Source: Herpetosiphon llansteffanensis
Lineage (GTDB): Bacteria; Chloroflexota; Chloroflexia; Chloroflexales; Herpetosiphonaceae
NCBI RefSeq assembly: GCF_003205875.1
Contig: NZ_PUBZ01000044.1
Coordinates: 62,001 to 126,000, forward strand
DNA length: 64,000 nt
Direction: 5' to 3'
The translations under genes were made by a program, and so were the position numbers. Below are positions 42,432 to 52,099 of this stretch, one piece after another (position 1 is the stretch's first letter; the number at the start of each line of letters is the position of its first letter). The notes under the pieces were generated by a model. That model did not search any database. It was not told the origin of the DNA and saw nothing but the letters and a program-made list of their open reading frames with translations.

Positions 42432-45400
42432 CTAAATATACTTGGCGATCCGTTGCTGGAAGGCATCCATACCCAATTGGCCATAGATCGCATAGGCTTG
42501 CTGAAATGCGTGGCGAGCCTTGGCTGACTGCTGCTGGCGTTGCCAATCTTCGGCCAAGGAAACGTGGATTGCAGCAATTTCAGCCTGCGAACCACTGGTT
42601 TCGGCCATGTGCATGGCTTGCTCAAAGCAGGCTTGGGCGGTCGTTGGCAGGGTTGCGGGCAACAGGATTGGCTCATTTAATTGGCTGAGTGCACTGCCCA
42701 AAACCCGCAAAGCAGCGCATAATTCGAGGCTTTGTTGACGCTCGCGAGCAGCATGATGCGCTTGAAGAATATGTCGAATCGCCTCATCAGGATAGCCCAA
42801 ACCAAGCGCAGCCTCTGCCCGAAAACGATGGGTTTCGGCGATGCCATACCATGTGGTGCTACGCGCTAAATCAAAGGCTTCGTTTAAGGTTGCAATCGCG
42901 GTTTCATAGGTTCCAAGCCCAACCAGTGCGCCACCCAAATTGCTCAAATACATGATTAAAGATTCAGGATTGCGCAACTCACGGCCAATCAGCAGGGCTT
43001 GTTGATATAACGCAACAGCCTGTTGAAAATCGCCACGGTGGCGAGCTGCTTCGCCCATCACATTCAACATGCGGCCTTCAGCTTCGCGCTGGCCAAGCTG
43101 GCGGTGCAAGGCCAAGCCTTCGGCAAATAGCGCTTTGGCGCTGCTAAATTGGCCCTGCAACACATTCATATAGCCATGGGTTTTGAGCGCCAAAGCCAAA
43201 CTATGCAAATCGTCAGCATCACGGGCAATGGTGACTGCCGATCCGCTGGTTTGCCAAGCCTCGTGGAGTTGGCCTTGAAAGCTGGCAATCCAGCTCATGC
43301 GCTGCAAAATGTCGCAATGAGCGCGCTGATCGCGGGCTTGTTTGGCATATTGCAAAGCCGATTGGACGCTTTGCATCGCTACATTATGCAGGCCTTGGCT
43401 GCTTTGAACATCGGCAATTTCATACCAAACTCTGGCCAACGCAGCCACTTGGTTTTGGGGTTGAGCATGGCTCAACAAGCGCTGGTAGATCGTTTCGGCC
43501 TCATTCCAACGCCCAATTTGCTTGTAAATCTCGCCCATTGCAAAGAAAATATCCAAGCTTTCGCGCGGTTCGAGCAAGGGCAGGCAGCGCTCGTAGTAGC
43601 TCAAAGCCACGTCAGTGGCATAACGGGCCGCCGCAGCATCGCCAGCCTTGCGAAAATAGTTGCGCTGTTTATCGAGATTGTTGCTCATGCCATAATGATG
43701 GGCCAACAAATCGGCTGCGCCTTCAACCCCATAGGTTTCGACCAAATAATCGCCAACCTGCTCGTGCAGCTCGGCGCGCGTTGCCAAGGGCAGGCTTTGG
43801 TAGGCAACTTCTTGGGTTACCACATGTTTAAAGAGATATTCAAGCTCTGGTTCAGCCCGATCAAGCGGCGTAAGATCCATCCGGCTAAGTGTGTTGAGTT
43901 GCTGTTTCACTTGCTCGGCGCTACCAAGTTGGGGATATGCGCCCCAGAGCCAATTGGCCTTGAACAAACGCCCAATCACGCTGGCTACTTTGAGTGTATG
44001 CTTGGTCGTCTCCTCAAGCTGATCCATGCGGCTGATAATCAGACGATGCAAGCTGTCGGGCAAATCGAGTTGGGCCATGGCTTTGGGGTCGCTCAAATTG
44101 GGCTGACGTTCAACCACCAAATTGATCAATTCTTCGATATAAAATGGGTTGCCTTGGGCGCGCTCGGTCAATTTGCCAACAAGTTGCTCGGAAGGTACTT
44201 GGCGATTGCCCAAGAGTTGTTTAATTTTCAGGCGCACTAATTCGGCAGTCTCATCGAAGGTAAATTCTTGCAGCTCAATTTCTGTCCAATGTTCAAGTTG
44301 GCGTAACTCGTGCCACATTGTTTGATCGCGCTCGGCTGATGGGCGATAGGCTAGAACAATCAAGACTGGCACATCGCGAATTGCGTTGGTAATTCGCGCC
44401 AATAAATCATTCGAGAGCGAATCGATCCAATGGCAATCTTCAAGCACCAGCAAAAGTGGCGTTTCGTTGGCTCGATAGCGCAAACAATCCACCAGCAACG
44501 ATTCAAGCAACATTTTGCGCGACTTAATATCGAGCAATTTGGTTAATGATTGATCGGGAATTGGCAAGCGCAACGCACTCGCCAGCAGTGGCATCCAATC
44601 CAGCAAATCTTGATCAATTAATGCTAATTGCGCCCGCAACTGCAACATCTGCAAATCCAGCGGCCACTCAGGGTCAACATTAAAAAACGAACGCCACAAA
44701 TTATGCCAAAGCAAATAGCTAATCGTTGTGCCATACGAGAGGCATTCGCCACTATAAACCGCCACCCGTTGGGCGCGGGCAATCCGCCGAATTTCGGCCA
44801 CGAGCCGCGATTTGCCCATGCCAGCCTCGCCAGTGATGCCCAAAACCTGGCCTTGGCCTTGCTTGATTTTACTCAGCAATTCGCCAACAAACTGTAATTC
44901 TTGGCTACGGCCAACCATTGGCAAGGCATACATTGGCTCTTGGCCGCGAATTGCGGTTTGGCGCAAATCGGTTAATTCGTGCAGTTCGACCAATTCGCTG
45001 CGGCCTTTGACTCGCACTGCTGGCAATGGTGCAGTTAAAAACGTGGAGCTAAGCGTAGCTTGGGTGGCTTCAGTGAGCAAGATTTGGCCTTGGCCAGCTT
45101 GCTGCATCAAACGGGCTGCCAAATTAACTGTATCGCCAATGACCGTGTATTCTTGGCGACGCTCTGAGCCAATCAGGCCACAAAACACAAAGCCGGTGTT
45201 AATGCCAATCCGCGCCTCGAATTCAGGCAACGCGCGTAGCTCTAGGGCACAATGCGCAGCCCGATCGCTATCGTTTTCGTGGGCAACAGGCGCACCAAAC
45301 AAAACCAAAAAGCTGCTGCCTTTATCACCAACTTCAACTTTATTCAGATAGCCAGCGTAGCGCTCGACAATGCGCAACACGTCGCGAAAATATTGGTTGA

Positions 45401-46244
45401 GGCGCTCGGCAGCAAATGGATCGCGATCATAATCGGGAGCATCGAAATTAACAAACAACAACGTAACCGAGCGTCGTTCGTTGATAAAAGCTGTGCGACC
45501 TTCACGCACTTGTTGGGCAATTGTGGGGTGGAGATAGGCATCGAATTGAGCGGGAGGATGCGGCGTAATTGGTTCGGGCCAACGAATTGGCTGAGCGCGC
45601 ACGGTCTGTTCTAGGCCAAGCACGCGGCTAAAGCGTTGATTAATTGGCTCGATTTTAAAAAAATTACAATCAAGCGAGTCGCAATCGACCACCACATCGC
45701 CAGAGCGGGCCTGATTTTCGGCCTCGGCGGAACGCAACAAGGCTGAGCCACCAACCACTGAAACGCAGCGCTTGCTTGGATCGCCGACTGTGGTATAGAG
45801 CACATGGCCAGCGCCAATGCCAATTTTGAGGGTTAAACGCCAACTGGTTGCTTGAATCTCGATTGCGCCCAATTGCTGCATCAAATGTTGCATTTCGAGC
45901 GCACAGCGCACGACGCGGGCAGCTACGCGCTGTGCACGCTGGGGCTGATTGATCGGAAACAGGGCAGTAATTGCATCGCCGCCAAAATTGCTAATCATGC
46001 CGCCAAAGCGCTCAATCACGTCGATCAGCGGGGCAAAACAACGATTTAACCAACGGGTCAGGGTTTCAGTGCCATGCTGATCATGGTGGCCAAGCGCTTC
46101 GCTGAGCGGCGTAAAGCCTGCAATATCAGCAAAAAGCACGACTGCTTGACCATGTTTGGTGGTTTGGGTGGCAGCGGAGGCACGTTGGTCAAGCAATCGG
46201 GGAACAATATACGGCGGCAAATAAGCAAACCAGCGTGCTTGCAT
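42432..46244 (-). CDS. Soluble-adenylyl-cyclase-like protein: two class III cyclase domains, AAA ATPase and TPR
   Basis: 1270 residues in the order of animal soluble adenylyl cyclase. Cyclase domain 1 (about 30-215) has the two metal-binding Asp, D40 in LFADIAGFTPLSEAL and D90 in NFGGDAITALF, but a degenerate transition-state segment. Cyclase domain 2 (about 255-425) lacks the first metal Asp (LLFVNFDAP) but keeps the base-binding Lys (VGDKGSSFLVLFGAP) and EYTVIGDTVNLAARLM with the Asn and Arg needed for catalysis. The two would therefore make one complete site. An AAA/STAND ATPase follows (GITGEAGMGKSRLVAEI; LLLVLEDCHW), then TPR repeats (about 840-1240). Product probably cAMP. The start has AGGAG seven bases upstream. 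Confidence 0.9.
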   Translation of the reverse strand: MQARWFAYLPPYIVPRLLDQRASAATQTTKHGQAVVLFADIAGFTPLSEALGHHDQHGTETLTRWLNRCFAPLIDVIERFGGMISNFGGDAITALFPINQPQRAQRVAARVVRCALEMQHLMQQLGAIEIQATSWRLTLKIGIGAGHVLYTTVGDPSKRCVSVVGGSALLRSAEAENQARSGDVVVDCDSLDCNFFKIEPINQRFSRVLGLEQTVRAQPIRWPEPITPHPPAQFDAYLHPTIAQQVREGRTAFINERRSVTLLFVNFDAPDYDRDPFAAERLNQYFRDVLRIVERYAGYLNKVEVGDKGSSFLVLFGAPVAHENDSDRAAHCALELRALPEFEARIGINTGFVFCGLIGSERRQEYTVIGDTVNLAARLMQQAGQGQILLTEATQATLSSTFLTAPLPAVRVKGRSELVELHELTDLRQTAIRGQEPMYALPMVGRSQELQFVGELLSKIKQGQGQVLGITGEAGMGKSRLVAEIRRIARAQRVAVYSGECLSYGTTISYLLWHNLWRSFFNVDPEWPLDLQMLQLRAQLALIDQDLLDWMPLLASALRLPIPDQSLTKLLDIKSRKMLLESLLVDCLRYRANETPLLLVLEDCHWIDSLSNDLLARITNAIRDVPVLIVLAYRPSAERDQTMWHELRQLEHWTEIELQEFTFDETAELVRLKIKQLLGNRQVPSEQLVGKLTERAQGNPFYIEELINLVVERQPNLSDPKAMAQLDLPDSLHRLIISRMDQLEETTKHTLKVASVIGRLFKANWLWGAYPQLGSAEQVKQQLNTLSRMDLTPLDRAEPELEYLFKHVVTQEVAYQSLPLATRAELHEQVGDYLVETYGVEGAADLLAHHYGMSNNLDKQRNYFRKAGDAAAARYATDVALSYYERCLPLLEPRESLDIFFAMGEIYKQIGRWNEAETIYQRLLSHAQPQNQVAALARVWYEIADVQSSQGLHNVAMQSVQSALQYAKQARDQRAHCDILQRMSWIASFQGQLHEAWQTSGSAVTIARDADDLHSLALALKTHGYMNVLQGQFSSAKALFAEGLALHRQLGQREAEGRMLNVMGEAARHRGDFQQAVALYQQALLIGRELRNPESLIMYLSNLGGALVGLGTYETAIATLNEAFDLARSTTWYGIAETHRFRAEAALGLGYPDEAIRHILQAHHAARERQQSLELCAALRVLGSALSQLNEPILLPATLPTTAQACFEQAMHMAETSGSQAEIAAIHVSLAEDWQRQQQSAKARHAFQQAYAIYGQLGMDAFQQRIAKYI

Positions 46245-46371
46245 AGAGCAACTCCTACGCCCAGTTAAATCATCGCGCTTATTACGCTCGCTCCTAGTAT
46301 AGCCCGTACTATAGTCCTATGCAAATCCCCTGACCATAGTTTGGTTGCTTCGTAGTTAATCGCAACCCAAT

Positions 46372-47025
46372 TTAGACCTGGGCAATCAGGCTAGGGTCGT
46401 CGTTGCTTGGCGAGTTGAGCCGCGTTGAAACTGGGTAGACGCTCATTTTTTCGCCAGCGAATGGCGTGAGCAGTGGCAGCAAATCAGCAACATCGATCTC
46501 CGGGTTCAGCCAATCGCGTTCAGTTTCGGGGTCAAGAATAACTGGCATACGATTGTGAACTGCGGCAGCCATGGCATTAGCCGAGGTCGTAATCACGCTA
46601 AATGTTGCCAAAGGCGTTTCACCGCCATGCCATTCTTCCCACAAACCGGCCATGGCAAATGGTTGGCCATCGTCGAGCACAAAGCGCATTGGTTGTTTTC
46701 CCTTGGCGGTTGCCTGCCATTCATAATAGCCATCGGCTAGCACCAAACAACGCCGTTTGCGCAATGGCTCACGAAAGCTGGGCTTTTCGAGCAAGGTTTC
46801 GGCGCGAGCATTAATCATTTTATTGCCAATGCTGGGATCTTTGGCCCAATGCGGCACTAAACCCCAACGCAACCATTGCACGCTCTGCGGATCGCTGTTG
46901 AGGATGACTGGCAAATGTTGGCTTGGCGCTGCATTGTAGTGTGCTTGCCAATCACCCGCCACTTGCACCCCAAAACGCATCGCAACCTGTTGGCCATCAG
47001 CAGTGATCGAATAGCGTCCACACAT
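46372..47025 (-). CDS. yedK: SOS response-associated peptidase (SRAP/YedK/HMCES family)
   Basis: 217-residue protein that forms a covalent link to abasic sites in single-stranded DNA and so protects them. The catalytic Cys is residue 2 (MCGRYS), exposed after Met removal. Other family residues are visible in NKMINARAETLLEKPSF (Asn), LVLADGYYEWQ (Glu) and HNRMPVIL (His). The start at 47025 is fixed by the need for Cys2 and by AAGGAG upstream; an open frame to 47052 would bury the Cys. Single-gene unit; no SOS operator noticed upstream. Confidence 0.95.
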   Translation of the reverse strand: MCGRYSITADGQQVAMRFGVQVAGDWQAHYNAAPSQHLPVILNSDPQSVQWLRWGLVPHWAKDPSIGNKMINARAETLLEKPSFREPLRKRRCLVLADGYYEWQATAKGKQPMRFVLDDGQPFAMAGLWEEWHGGETPLATFSVITTSANAMAAAVHNRMPVILDPETERDWLNPEIDVADLLPLLTPFAGEKMSVYPVSTRLNSPSNDDPSLIAQV

Positions 47026-47144
47026 TGGTTTCACTCCTTGGTAATCACCCAAAAGCTACTATCGGTTACCCAAACTTAACTATACCGTTAAAAATCCTAA
47101 AAGTAAACACAAATGTTCGCTTTAATAGCAGTAAAAGGCTTTAT

Positions 47145-47152
47145 GCTACAAT
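47145..47152 (+). promoter_or_regulatory. Extended -10 promoter of the glycosyltransferase gene
   Basis: TGC-TACAAT, an extended -10. The same TGCTACAATAG word precedes the FtsW-like gene at 57597, and TGCTATAAT precedes the isocitrate dehydrogenase gene. Confidence 0.5.
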
Positions 47153-47220
47153 AGTCGCTTGCAAGCCCATGCGTGGAGGGCTGCACTTAACCCTATCTGC
47201 GAACAATGGGAGTTCTCAAC

Positions 47221-47946
47221 GTGAAAAGCATCACGGTGGCCTTACCCGCCTATAACGAAGCTGAAAACATTCCAGCCATGGTTGAGGAAGTCGTCAATAC
47301 CCTCGAAAGCCTTGGCCGTACATATGAAGTGATTGTGGTGAACGATGGCAGCCGCGATAACACTGCGGCAGTTGTGCGTGAATTGGAAGCCCGCTATCCC
47401 CATGTCCGCTTGGTCGATCATGACGTTAACCAAGGCTATGGTGCGGCAGTTTGGACAGGCCTCACCAGCGCCAAAACCGATTTGGTCTTTTTTACCGATG
47501 CTGATCGCCAATTTGACCTTGGCGAATTGCCCAAATTGTTGGCCAAAATTGATCAAGCAGATTTGGTGGTTGGCTATCGCTCGCCACGGCGCGACCCACT
47601 GATGCGGCGCTTAAATGGCTGGGGCTGGAGCCGTTTGGTCACGTTGTTGTTTGGCTATACCGCCCGCGATATTGATTGTGCCTTTAAATTGATGCAACGC
47701 CACGTGGTCGATACGCTTAAAAATGAAGTTCAATCACGCGGCGCAACATTTAGCGCTGAATTTTTGGTACGTGCCAAACGGGCAGGCTTTCGCTTCGAAG
47801 AAGTGGCGATCAATGGCCATCGTCCACGGGTGGCAGGCAACCCAACTGGAGCCAAACTCTCGGTTATTTTGCGTGCTTTCCGCGAATTGATTGCGGTGCG
47901 CAGCCAATTAGCCCAGCAAGAACAAACCAAAACCAAGCAAATTTAA
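47221..47946 (+). CDS. Glycosyltransferase family 2 (dolichyl/polyprenyl-phosphate sugar synthase-like)
   Basis: 241-residue GT-A enzyme: VALPAYNEAENIPAMVEEVV at the start, VVNDGSRDNTAAV, and the metal-binding FFTDADRQFDL. Family members of this layout transfer mannose or glucose from a nucleotide sugar to a polyprenyl phosphate or to lipid. No C-terminal membrane helices are visible, so the protein is peripheral or soluble. The start is GTG 47221, with GGGAG eight bases upstream; an in-frame ATG at 47206 would overlap that site. It ends at a strong terminator. The acceptor is unknown. Confidence 0.85.
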   Translation: MKSITVALPAYNEAENIPAMVEEVVNTLESLGRTYEVIVVNDGSRDNTAAVVRELEARYPHVRLVDHDVNQGYGAAVWTGLTSAKTDLVFFTDADRQFDLGELPKLLAKIDQADLVVGYRSPRRDPLMRRLNGWGWSRLVTLLFGYTARDIDCAFKLMQRHVVDTLKNEVQSRGATFSAEFLVRAKRAGFRFEEVAINGHRPRVAGNPTGAKLSVILRAFRELIAVRSQLAQQEQTKTKQI

Positions 47947-47962
47947 GTGTTAAACAGCAAAG

Positions 47963-47997
47963 TCCCGCTCATTTTTGCAATGAGCGGGATTTTTGAT
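47963..47997 (+). terminator. Intrinsic terminator of the glycosyltransferase gene
   Basis: TCCCGCTCAT pairs with ATGAGCGGGA (47980-47989) around a 7-base loop and is followed by TTTTTGATTTTT. Confidence 0.92.
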
Positions 47998-48009
47998 TTT
48001 TGCCAAAGC

Positions 48010-49269
48010 CTACATTGCTTCAAGCACGGTTAGCATGCGATCGATCTCAGCACGGGTGTTGTAGTGGGCCAAGCCAACACGCACCATGCCGCCTTGATCA
48101 AGCAACTTCAAGCGTTCAACGGCGCGCAAGGCATAATAATGGCCATCCCAAACACAAATGCCCTCGTTGCCTAGGGTTTGGGCAATCACTTGCGGGGTAA
48201 ACCCAGCTAGGCGAAAAGCCACGGTTGGCACGCGCAAATGGCTGCGTTCAGGTTCCAAAATACCATACAATTGCACCCCTTTGAGCGTTTGTAACCCTTG
48301 AATCAGATAGTGACCAAGGCTTTGTTCAGCTTCGGCAATTGCATACATTGCGGCCAGCAACACTGCTCGTTGGCCAAAAATATCGCCTAATTGGGCATCG
48401 TAGTGCTCCATATAGCCCACGCCCAAGCCACCGAGATATTCCAACGCGCCGTTAATGCCAGCTTGGCCTTCAAAATTCTGAGTGCCAGTTTCCCAACGGC
48501 TTGGCAAACTTTCGGGCGCAGGCCGCACTTTATAGGCAAACAAGCGCTCCAGATGTTCGCGTTTGCCCCAGAGTACGCCAACATGCGGGCCAAAAAATTT
48601 ATAGGCCGAACATGCCACAAAATCAGCATCCAAAGCTTTAACATCGCATGGAAGATGCGGCACACTTTGCACTGCATCGACAAAGCATAACGCGCCAACT
48701 GCATGCGCTTGCTGCACAATGGTTTGCACATCGTTAATTGTGCCAAAGGCATTCGAGGCCCAGCCCACTGCTACCAACTTCGTGCGCGGCGAGAGATAGC
48801 GCTCGAAGTCGCTCATCAGCAGCGTACAATCATCAGGATTGAGATCAACAAAATGCACGGTTACACCACGCTCTTCGGCGGCAAGCAACCATGGCGTAAC
48901 ATTGGCATCGTGGTCGAGCGTGGTCAGAATAATTTCATCGCCAGCATGCCATTCGCGAGCCAACGAACGGCTCAGGGCAAAGGTGAGCGATGTCATGTTG
49001 GCCCCGAGCACAATCTCATCGGGCTCACCACCGAGCAAGGCCGCCAGCCCAGCGTGACATTCATCAATGACCGCATCAGTGCGCTGGCTGGTTAAAAACG
49101 CGCCATGGGTATTGGCAACCGAGCGCCGCAAATAATCGGTCATCTGGCCAATAACCTGTTGCGGCACTTGCGTTCCGCCAGGATTATCAAAAAAAACCAA
49201 GGGTTTCCCCGCGTGAGTTTGGCTTAATGAAGGAAAGTGACTACGAAATGGAGCGAGATCGACCGTCAT
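48010..49269 (-). CDS. Cysteine desulfurase-like PLP enzyme (class V aminotransferase, TIGR01976-like)
   Basis: 419-residue fold-type I PLP enzyme: FFDNPGGTQVPQQVI, NANMTS-like LGANMTSLTFALSRSL, TTLDHDANVTPW (His stacking on PLP), FVDAVQSVPHLPCDV (Asp on the pyridine N) and the Schiff-base Lys in CSAYKFFGPHVG. It lacks the mobile Cys loop typical of SufS/IscS, so it belongs to the desulfurase-like group whose reaction is not well defined. Cytoplasmic dimer by family. It is not next to any suf or isc gene. It starts with MTVDLAPFRSHFPSL at 49269. Confidence 0.85.
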   Translation of the reverse strand: MTVDLAPFRSHFPSLSQTHAGKPLVFFDNPGGTQVPQQVIGQMTDYLRRSVANTHGAFLTSQRTDAVIDECHAGLAALLGGEPDEIVLGANMTSLTFALSRSLAREWHAGDEIILTTLDHDANVTPWLLAAEERGVTVHFVDLNPDDCTLLMSDFERYLSPRTKLVAVGWASNAFGTINDVQTIVQQAHAVGALCFVDAVQSVPHLPCDVKALDADFVACSAYKFFGPHVGVLWGKREHLERLFAYKVRPAPESLPSRWETGTQNFEGQAGINGALEYLGGLGVGYMEHYDAQLGDIFGQRAVLLAAMYAIAEAEQSLGHYLIQGLQTLKGVQLYGILEPERSHLRVPTVAFRLAGFTPQVIAQTLGNEGICVWDGHYYALRAVERLKLLDQGGMVRVGLAHYNTRAEIDRMLTVLEAM

Positions 49270-49417
49270 GGTAACTCCTTGGAACTAGACTAGGGTATTT
49301 AAATGCTTCCTAGTTTGGTACGACAAGCCTATGATACAAGATCTGAATAGCGCTGATGTATCACGTGTTGAATCCCGTTTAATCCTGATTTTAAGGCTTA
49401 AAATGTCTAAGCGAGAC

Positions 49418-49461
49418 TTGCCAAAAGCCCTAACTATCGGTATACTCAGGAGGGATTCTCA
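49418..49461 (+). promoter_or_regulatory. Promoter of secreted repeat protein gene
   Basis: TTGCCA (49418-49423), 17 bases, TATACT (49441-49446), in the context CGGTATACTCAGGAGGGATTCTCA (49438-49461, given as -10 plus downstream words). The downstream part matches the region before the exported hydrolase gene at 19649-19670. Confidence 0.65.
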
Positions 49462-49488
49462 TTTTAAATTAATCCAGAAGGAGGAGGT

Positions 49489-50865
49489 ATGCTCCCACGT
49501 TCGACCGTGCGGCGCAGCATGGGTTTAATCATCATCATGATGCTTTTAACTCTGATTGTTGCCCGACCTCAAGCCTCTAATGCTGCCGATCCGCCAACCT
49601 ACTATCCTGAAACCGGTCACTATCTTGGTGGTGGTTTCCGCGATTACTGGGCTGCCAACGGTGGCTTGCAAATTTTTGGTTACCCCATTACTGAAGAATA
49701 TCGCGATGCACGCGGCAAAACCATTCAATGGTTTGAACGGGCACGCTTTGAAATAGCCAGCAATGGCTCGATTGAGTTGGGGCTGTTGGGCCGTGAAGCA
49801 ACCGTTAATCGGGTGTTTCCGCAAATTCCACCGCAGCCAAACGATGCAAACCATCGCTACTTCCCTGAAACCAGCCACATGGTTATGTGGGGCTTCAAAA
49901 CCATTTGGGAAACCAAAGGTGGTTTAGGGGTATTTGGCTACCCAATCAGCGAAGAGATGGATGAAATTCTGTCATCTGATAACAAATGGCATACTGTTCA
50001 ATATTTTGAACGGGCGCGCTTTGAGTTCTGGCCTGAGTATCCTGCTGGCCAACGGGTGGTTGTGAGCGATTTAGGTCGCCGCTTGGCTCCGCGGGAGTTG
50101 ACTGCTCCATTGCCACCAGGCAGCCCACCAGGGTCGCCACCACCAAGCAACCCAGGCAACAAAGATGCAACGGTCAACCCAAGCTCAGGTCCACAAGGCA
50201 CAATCTTTGTCTACAATGGCTTTGGCTTTATTCCAGGCGAAGAAGTTGCGCTCTGGGCAACCACACCGAGTGGTCAAGTTATGCCAGCTAACGGCACGAC
50301 CAATGCTGATGCTGATGGCTCATTAACTTCATCACAAATTTTCTTTGGTAGCGATAATGGAACTGATCTTGGCAAATGGGCGATTACTGCTCAAGGCTTA
50401 AGCAGCGGTCATGCGAGCGTTGGTTATTTTGAAGTTACGCCAGCACCAGAGCAACCACTGCCAGCAGATTACAACGCGCGGGTTGATCCTCGCGAAGGTC
50501 GCCAAGATACGGTTTACAATTTCTATGCCTCAGGCTTTGTGCCAGGCGAATTAGTAGCTGTTGGTGCGTTAAACGAAGATGGTGATTTGGTAACTGAAGT
50601 CCTTGGTGTCATTGCTGATGGCAATGGATCGATTGACTATGCCAATGTTTACTTTGCACCCAACAATAATTTGCCACCAGGCATTTATGAAATCTATTCG
50701 ACCAGCGAAAGTGGGCGCGAGGCCTATGCCTTCTTGCGCATGCGCAGCAATAGCGTAACCAGTTTATCAACCGCAAGCATGCGTGAAGCTGGAAAATCAG
50801 CGCTTAGCTTCAGCCGTGGCGATGGCCAAGCCAGCGAAGGCCCGCTTGATTTCTTCAAGAAGTAA
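49489..50865 (+). CDS. Secreted protein with FGYP repeats and two Ig/IPT-like domains
   Basis: 458-residue exported protein. Signal peptide (about 1-32). Two LGFP-like repeats (about 37-105 and 121-200) each have YFPETGH/YYPETGH, W...GGL-FGYPI-EE and QWFERARFE/QYFERARFEFWP. A Pro/Gly/Ser linker (about 205-225) is followed by two similar beta domains (about 228-315 and 325-425; SSGPQGTIFVYNGFGFIPGEEVALW and REGRQDTVYNFYASGFVPGELVAV). The FGYP repeats are common on Chloroflexota and actinobacterial surfaces and are thought to bind cell wall or polysaccharide. GGAGGAGGT lies directly before the start. Ends at an intrinsic terminator. Function unknown. Confidence 0.82.
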   Translation: MLPRSTVRRSMGLIIIMMLLTLIVARPQASNAADPPTYYPETGHYLGGGFRDYWAANGGLQIFGYPITEEYRDARGKTIQWFERARFEIASNGSIELGLLGREATVNRVFPQIPPQPNDANHRYFPETSHMVMWGFKTIWETKGGLGVFGYPISEEMDEILSSDNKWHTVQYFERARFEFWPEYPAGQRVVVSDLGRRLAPRELTAPLPPGSPPGSPPPSNPGNKDATVNPSSGPQGTIFVYNGFGFIPGEEVALWATTPSGQVMPANGTTNADADGSLTSSQIFFGSDNGTDLGKWAITAQGLSSGHASVGYFEVTPAPEQPLPADYNARVDPREGRQDTVYNFYASGFVPGELVAVGALNEDGDLVTEVLGVIADGNGSIDYANVYFAPNNNLPPGIYEIYSTSESGREAYAFLRMRSNSVTSLSTASMREAGKSALSFSRGDGQASEGPLDFFKK

Positions 50866-50889
50866 GCGTTGGCTTGAGACTTGATTAAA

Positions 50890-50919
50890 AGAGATGAGCA
50901 ACTGCTCATCTCTTTTTTT
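50890..50919 (+). terminator. Intrinsic terminator of the secreted protein gene
   Basis: AGAGATGAGCA pairs with TGCTCATCTCT, followed by TTTTTTG. A -10 for the next gene (TATAAT, 50942-50947, with TTGTCG 18 bases upstream) begins right after it. Confidence 0.92.
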
Positions 50920-50947
50920 GTCGCTACAGGCCGCAGGATGCTATAAT
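50918..50947 (+). promoter_or_regulatory. Promoter of isocitrate dehydrogenase gene
   Basis: TTGTCG, 18 bases, TATAAT with a TGC extension. It starts inside the T-run of the upstream terminator. Confidence 0.55.
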
Positions 50948-51003
50948 GCTCCTACGGTTCGACCGTACAAATGCAGGGGCTTTTGAATCGAAAGGATCAA
51001 TCA

Positions 51004-52089
51004 ATGGCTCATCGGGTTACCTTGATTCGTGGTGACGGAACAGGACCAGAACTTGCCGAAGCAACACGCCGGGTCTTAGAAGCTACAGGCGTGGCTTTTG
51101 ATTGGGATATTCAGGATGCAGGGGTCGATGTGATGGAGCAACTTGGAACTCCATTGCCCGATTCTGTGCTCGAATCAATTCGTTCAACCAAAGTGGCGTT
51201 AAAAGCGCCGATTACCACCCCCGTTGGCACTGGCTTCCGCTCAGTCAATGTGGCGATTCGCAAAGAACTCGACCTCTATGCCTGTGTGCGGCCATGTCGT
51301 TCCTACCCCGGCGTGCGCTCACGTTTCGAAAATATCGATTTGGTGGTGGTGCGCGAAAATACCGAAGATCTCTATGCAGGGATTGAGTTTGAGCGCGGCA
51401 CGGAAGAAGTTGCCGAATTGCGCAACTGGCTGCTGCAAAAACGCCCAAATGCTTTGATCAAAGAGCCAGGCGGGATCTCGATTAAACCCATGTCAGTGCC
51501 AGGCTCAGAGCGAATTGTGCGTTTTGCCTTTGACTATGCCCGTAGCAACAATCGCAAAAAAGTGACCGCAGTCCACAAAGCCAATATTATGAAGTTCAGC
51601 GATGGGCTGTTCTTGGAAGTGGCTCGCGAAGTTGCCAAAGATTATCCCGATATTGAGTTCGACGATCGGATTGTCGATAATATGTGTATGCAGTTGGTGC
51701 AAAAACCAGAACTCTACGATGTGCTGGTGTTGCCAAACTTGTATGGCGATATTTTGAGCGATTTGTGCGCTGGTATGGTTGGCGGGTTGGGCGTTGCGCC
51801 TGGTGGCAACATCGGCGAACATGGTGCAGTTTTTGAAGCCACCCACGGCTCAGCACCAAAATACAAAAACCTCAACAAAGTCAATCCAACCGCGTTGATC
51901 CTCTCCGGCGAGTTGATGTTGCGCCACTTGGGCGAAACTGAGGCTGCCGATCGGCTCAATGCTGCGGTGGCATCGATCATTGTTGAAGGTAAGGATGTTA
52001 CCTACGACCTGAAAGATGATCGCAATGACCCAACCGCTGTTGGCACTGCCGAAATGGCCGATGCAATTATCGCAAAATTGCAAGCCTAA
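51004..52089 (+). CDS. NAD-type isocitrate dehydrogenase (isocitrate/isopropylmalate dehydrogenase family)
   Basis: 361-residue beta-decarboxylating dehydrogenase: [10 protein letters not shown] at the N terminus, substrate segment [54 protein letters not shown] with the catalytic Lys, and metal Asp in [15 protein letters not shown]. The end carries [21 protein letters not shown]. The Ser-Asn-Arg pattern before LDLY fits NAD-dependent isocitrate dehydrogenase of the short mitochondrial kind rather than 3-isopropylmalate dehydrogenase. It would act in the citric acid cycle, oxidising isocitrate to 2-oxoglutarate. Homoisocitrate dehydrogenase is the alternative. The start at 51004 has AAAGGA upstream. 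Confidence 0.88.
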   Translation: MAHRVTLIRGDGTGPELAEATRRVLEATGVAFDWDIQDAGVDVMEQLGTPLPDSVLESIRSTKVALKAPITTPVGTGFRSVNVAIRKELDLYACVRPCRSYPGVRSRFENIDLVVVRENTEDLYAGIEFERGTEEVAELRNWLLQKRPNALIKEPGGISIKPMSVPGSERIVRFAFDYARSNNRKKVTAVHKANIMKFSDGLFLEVAREVAKDYPDIEFDDRIVDNMCMQLVQKPELYDVLVLPNLYGDILSDLCAGMVGGLGVAPGGNIGEHGAVFEATHGSAPKYKNLNKVNPTALILSGELMLRHLGETEAADRLNAAVASIIVEGKDVTYDLKDDRNDPTAVGTAEMADAIIAKLQA

Positions 52090-52099
52090 TTAAGCTTTG

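Noticed and set aside
43149-44240. 363-codon open frame on the plus strand
   Set aside because: It lies entirely antisense to the cyclase gene, which has a clear domain structure; the translation shows no motif and the openness follows from codon bias.
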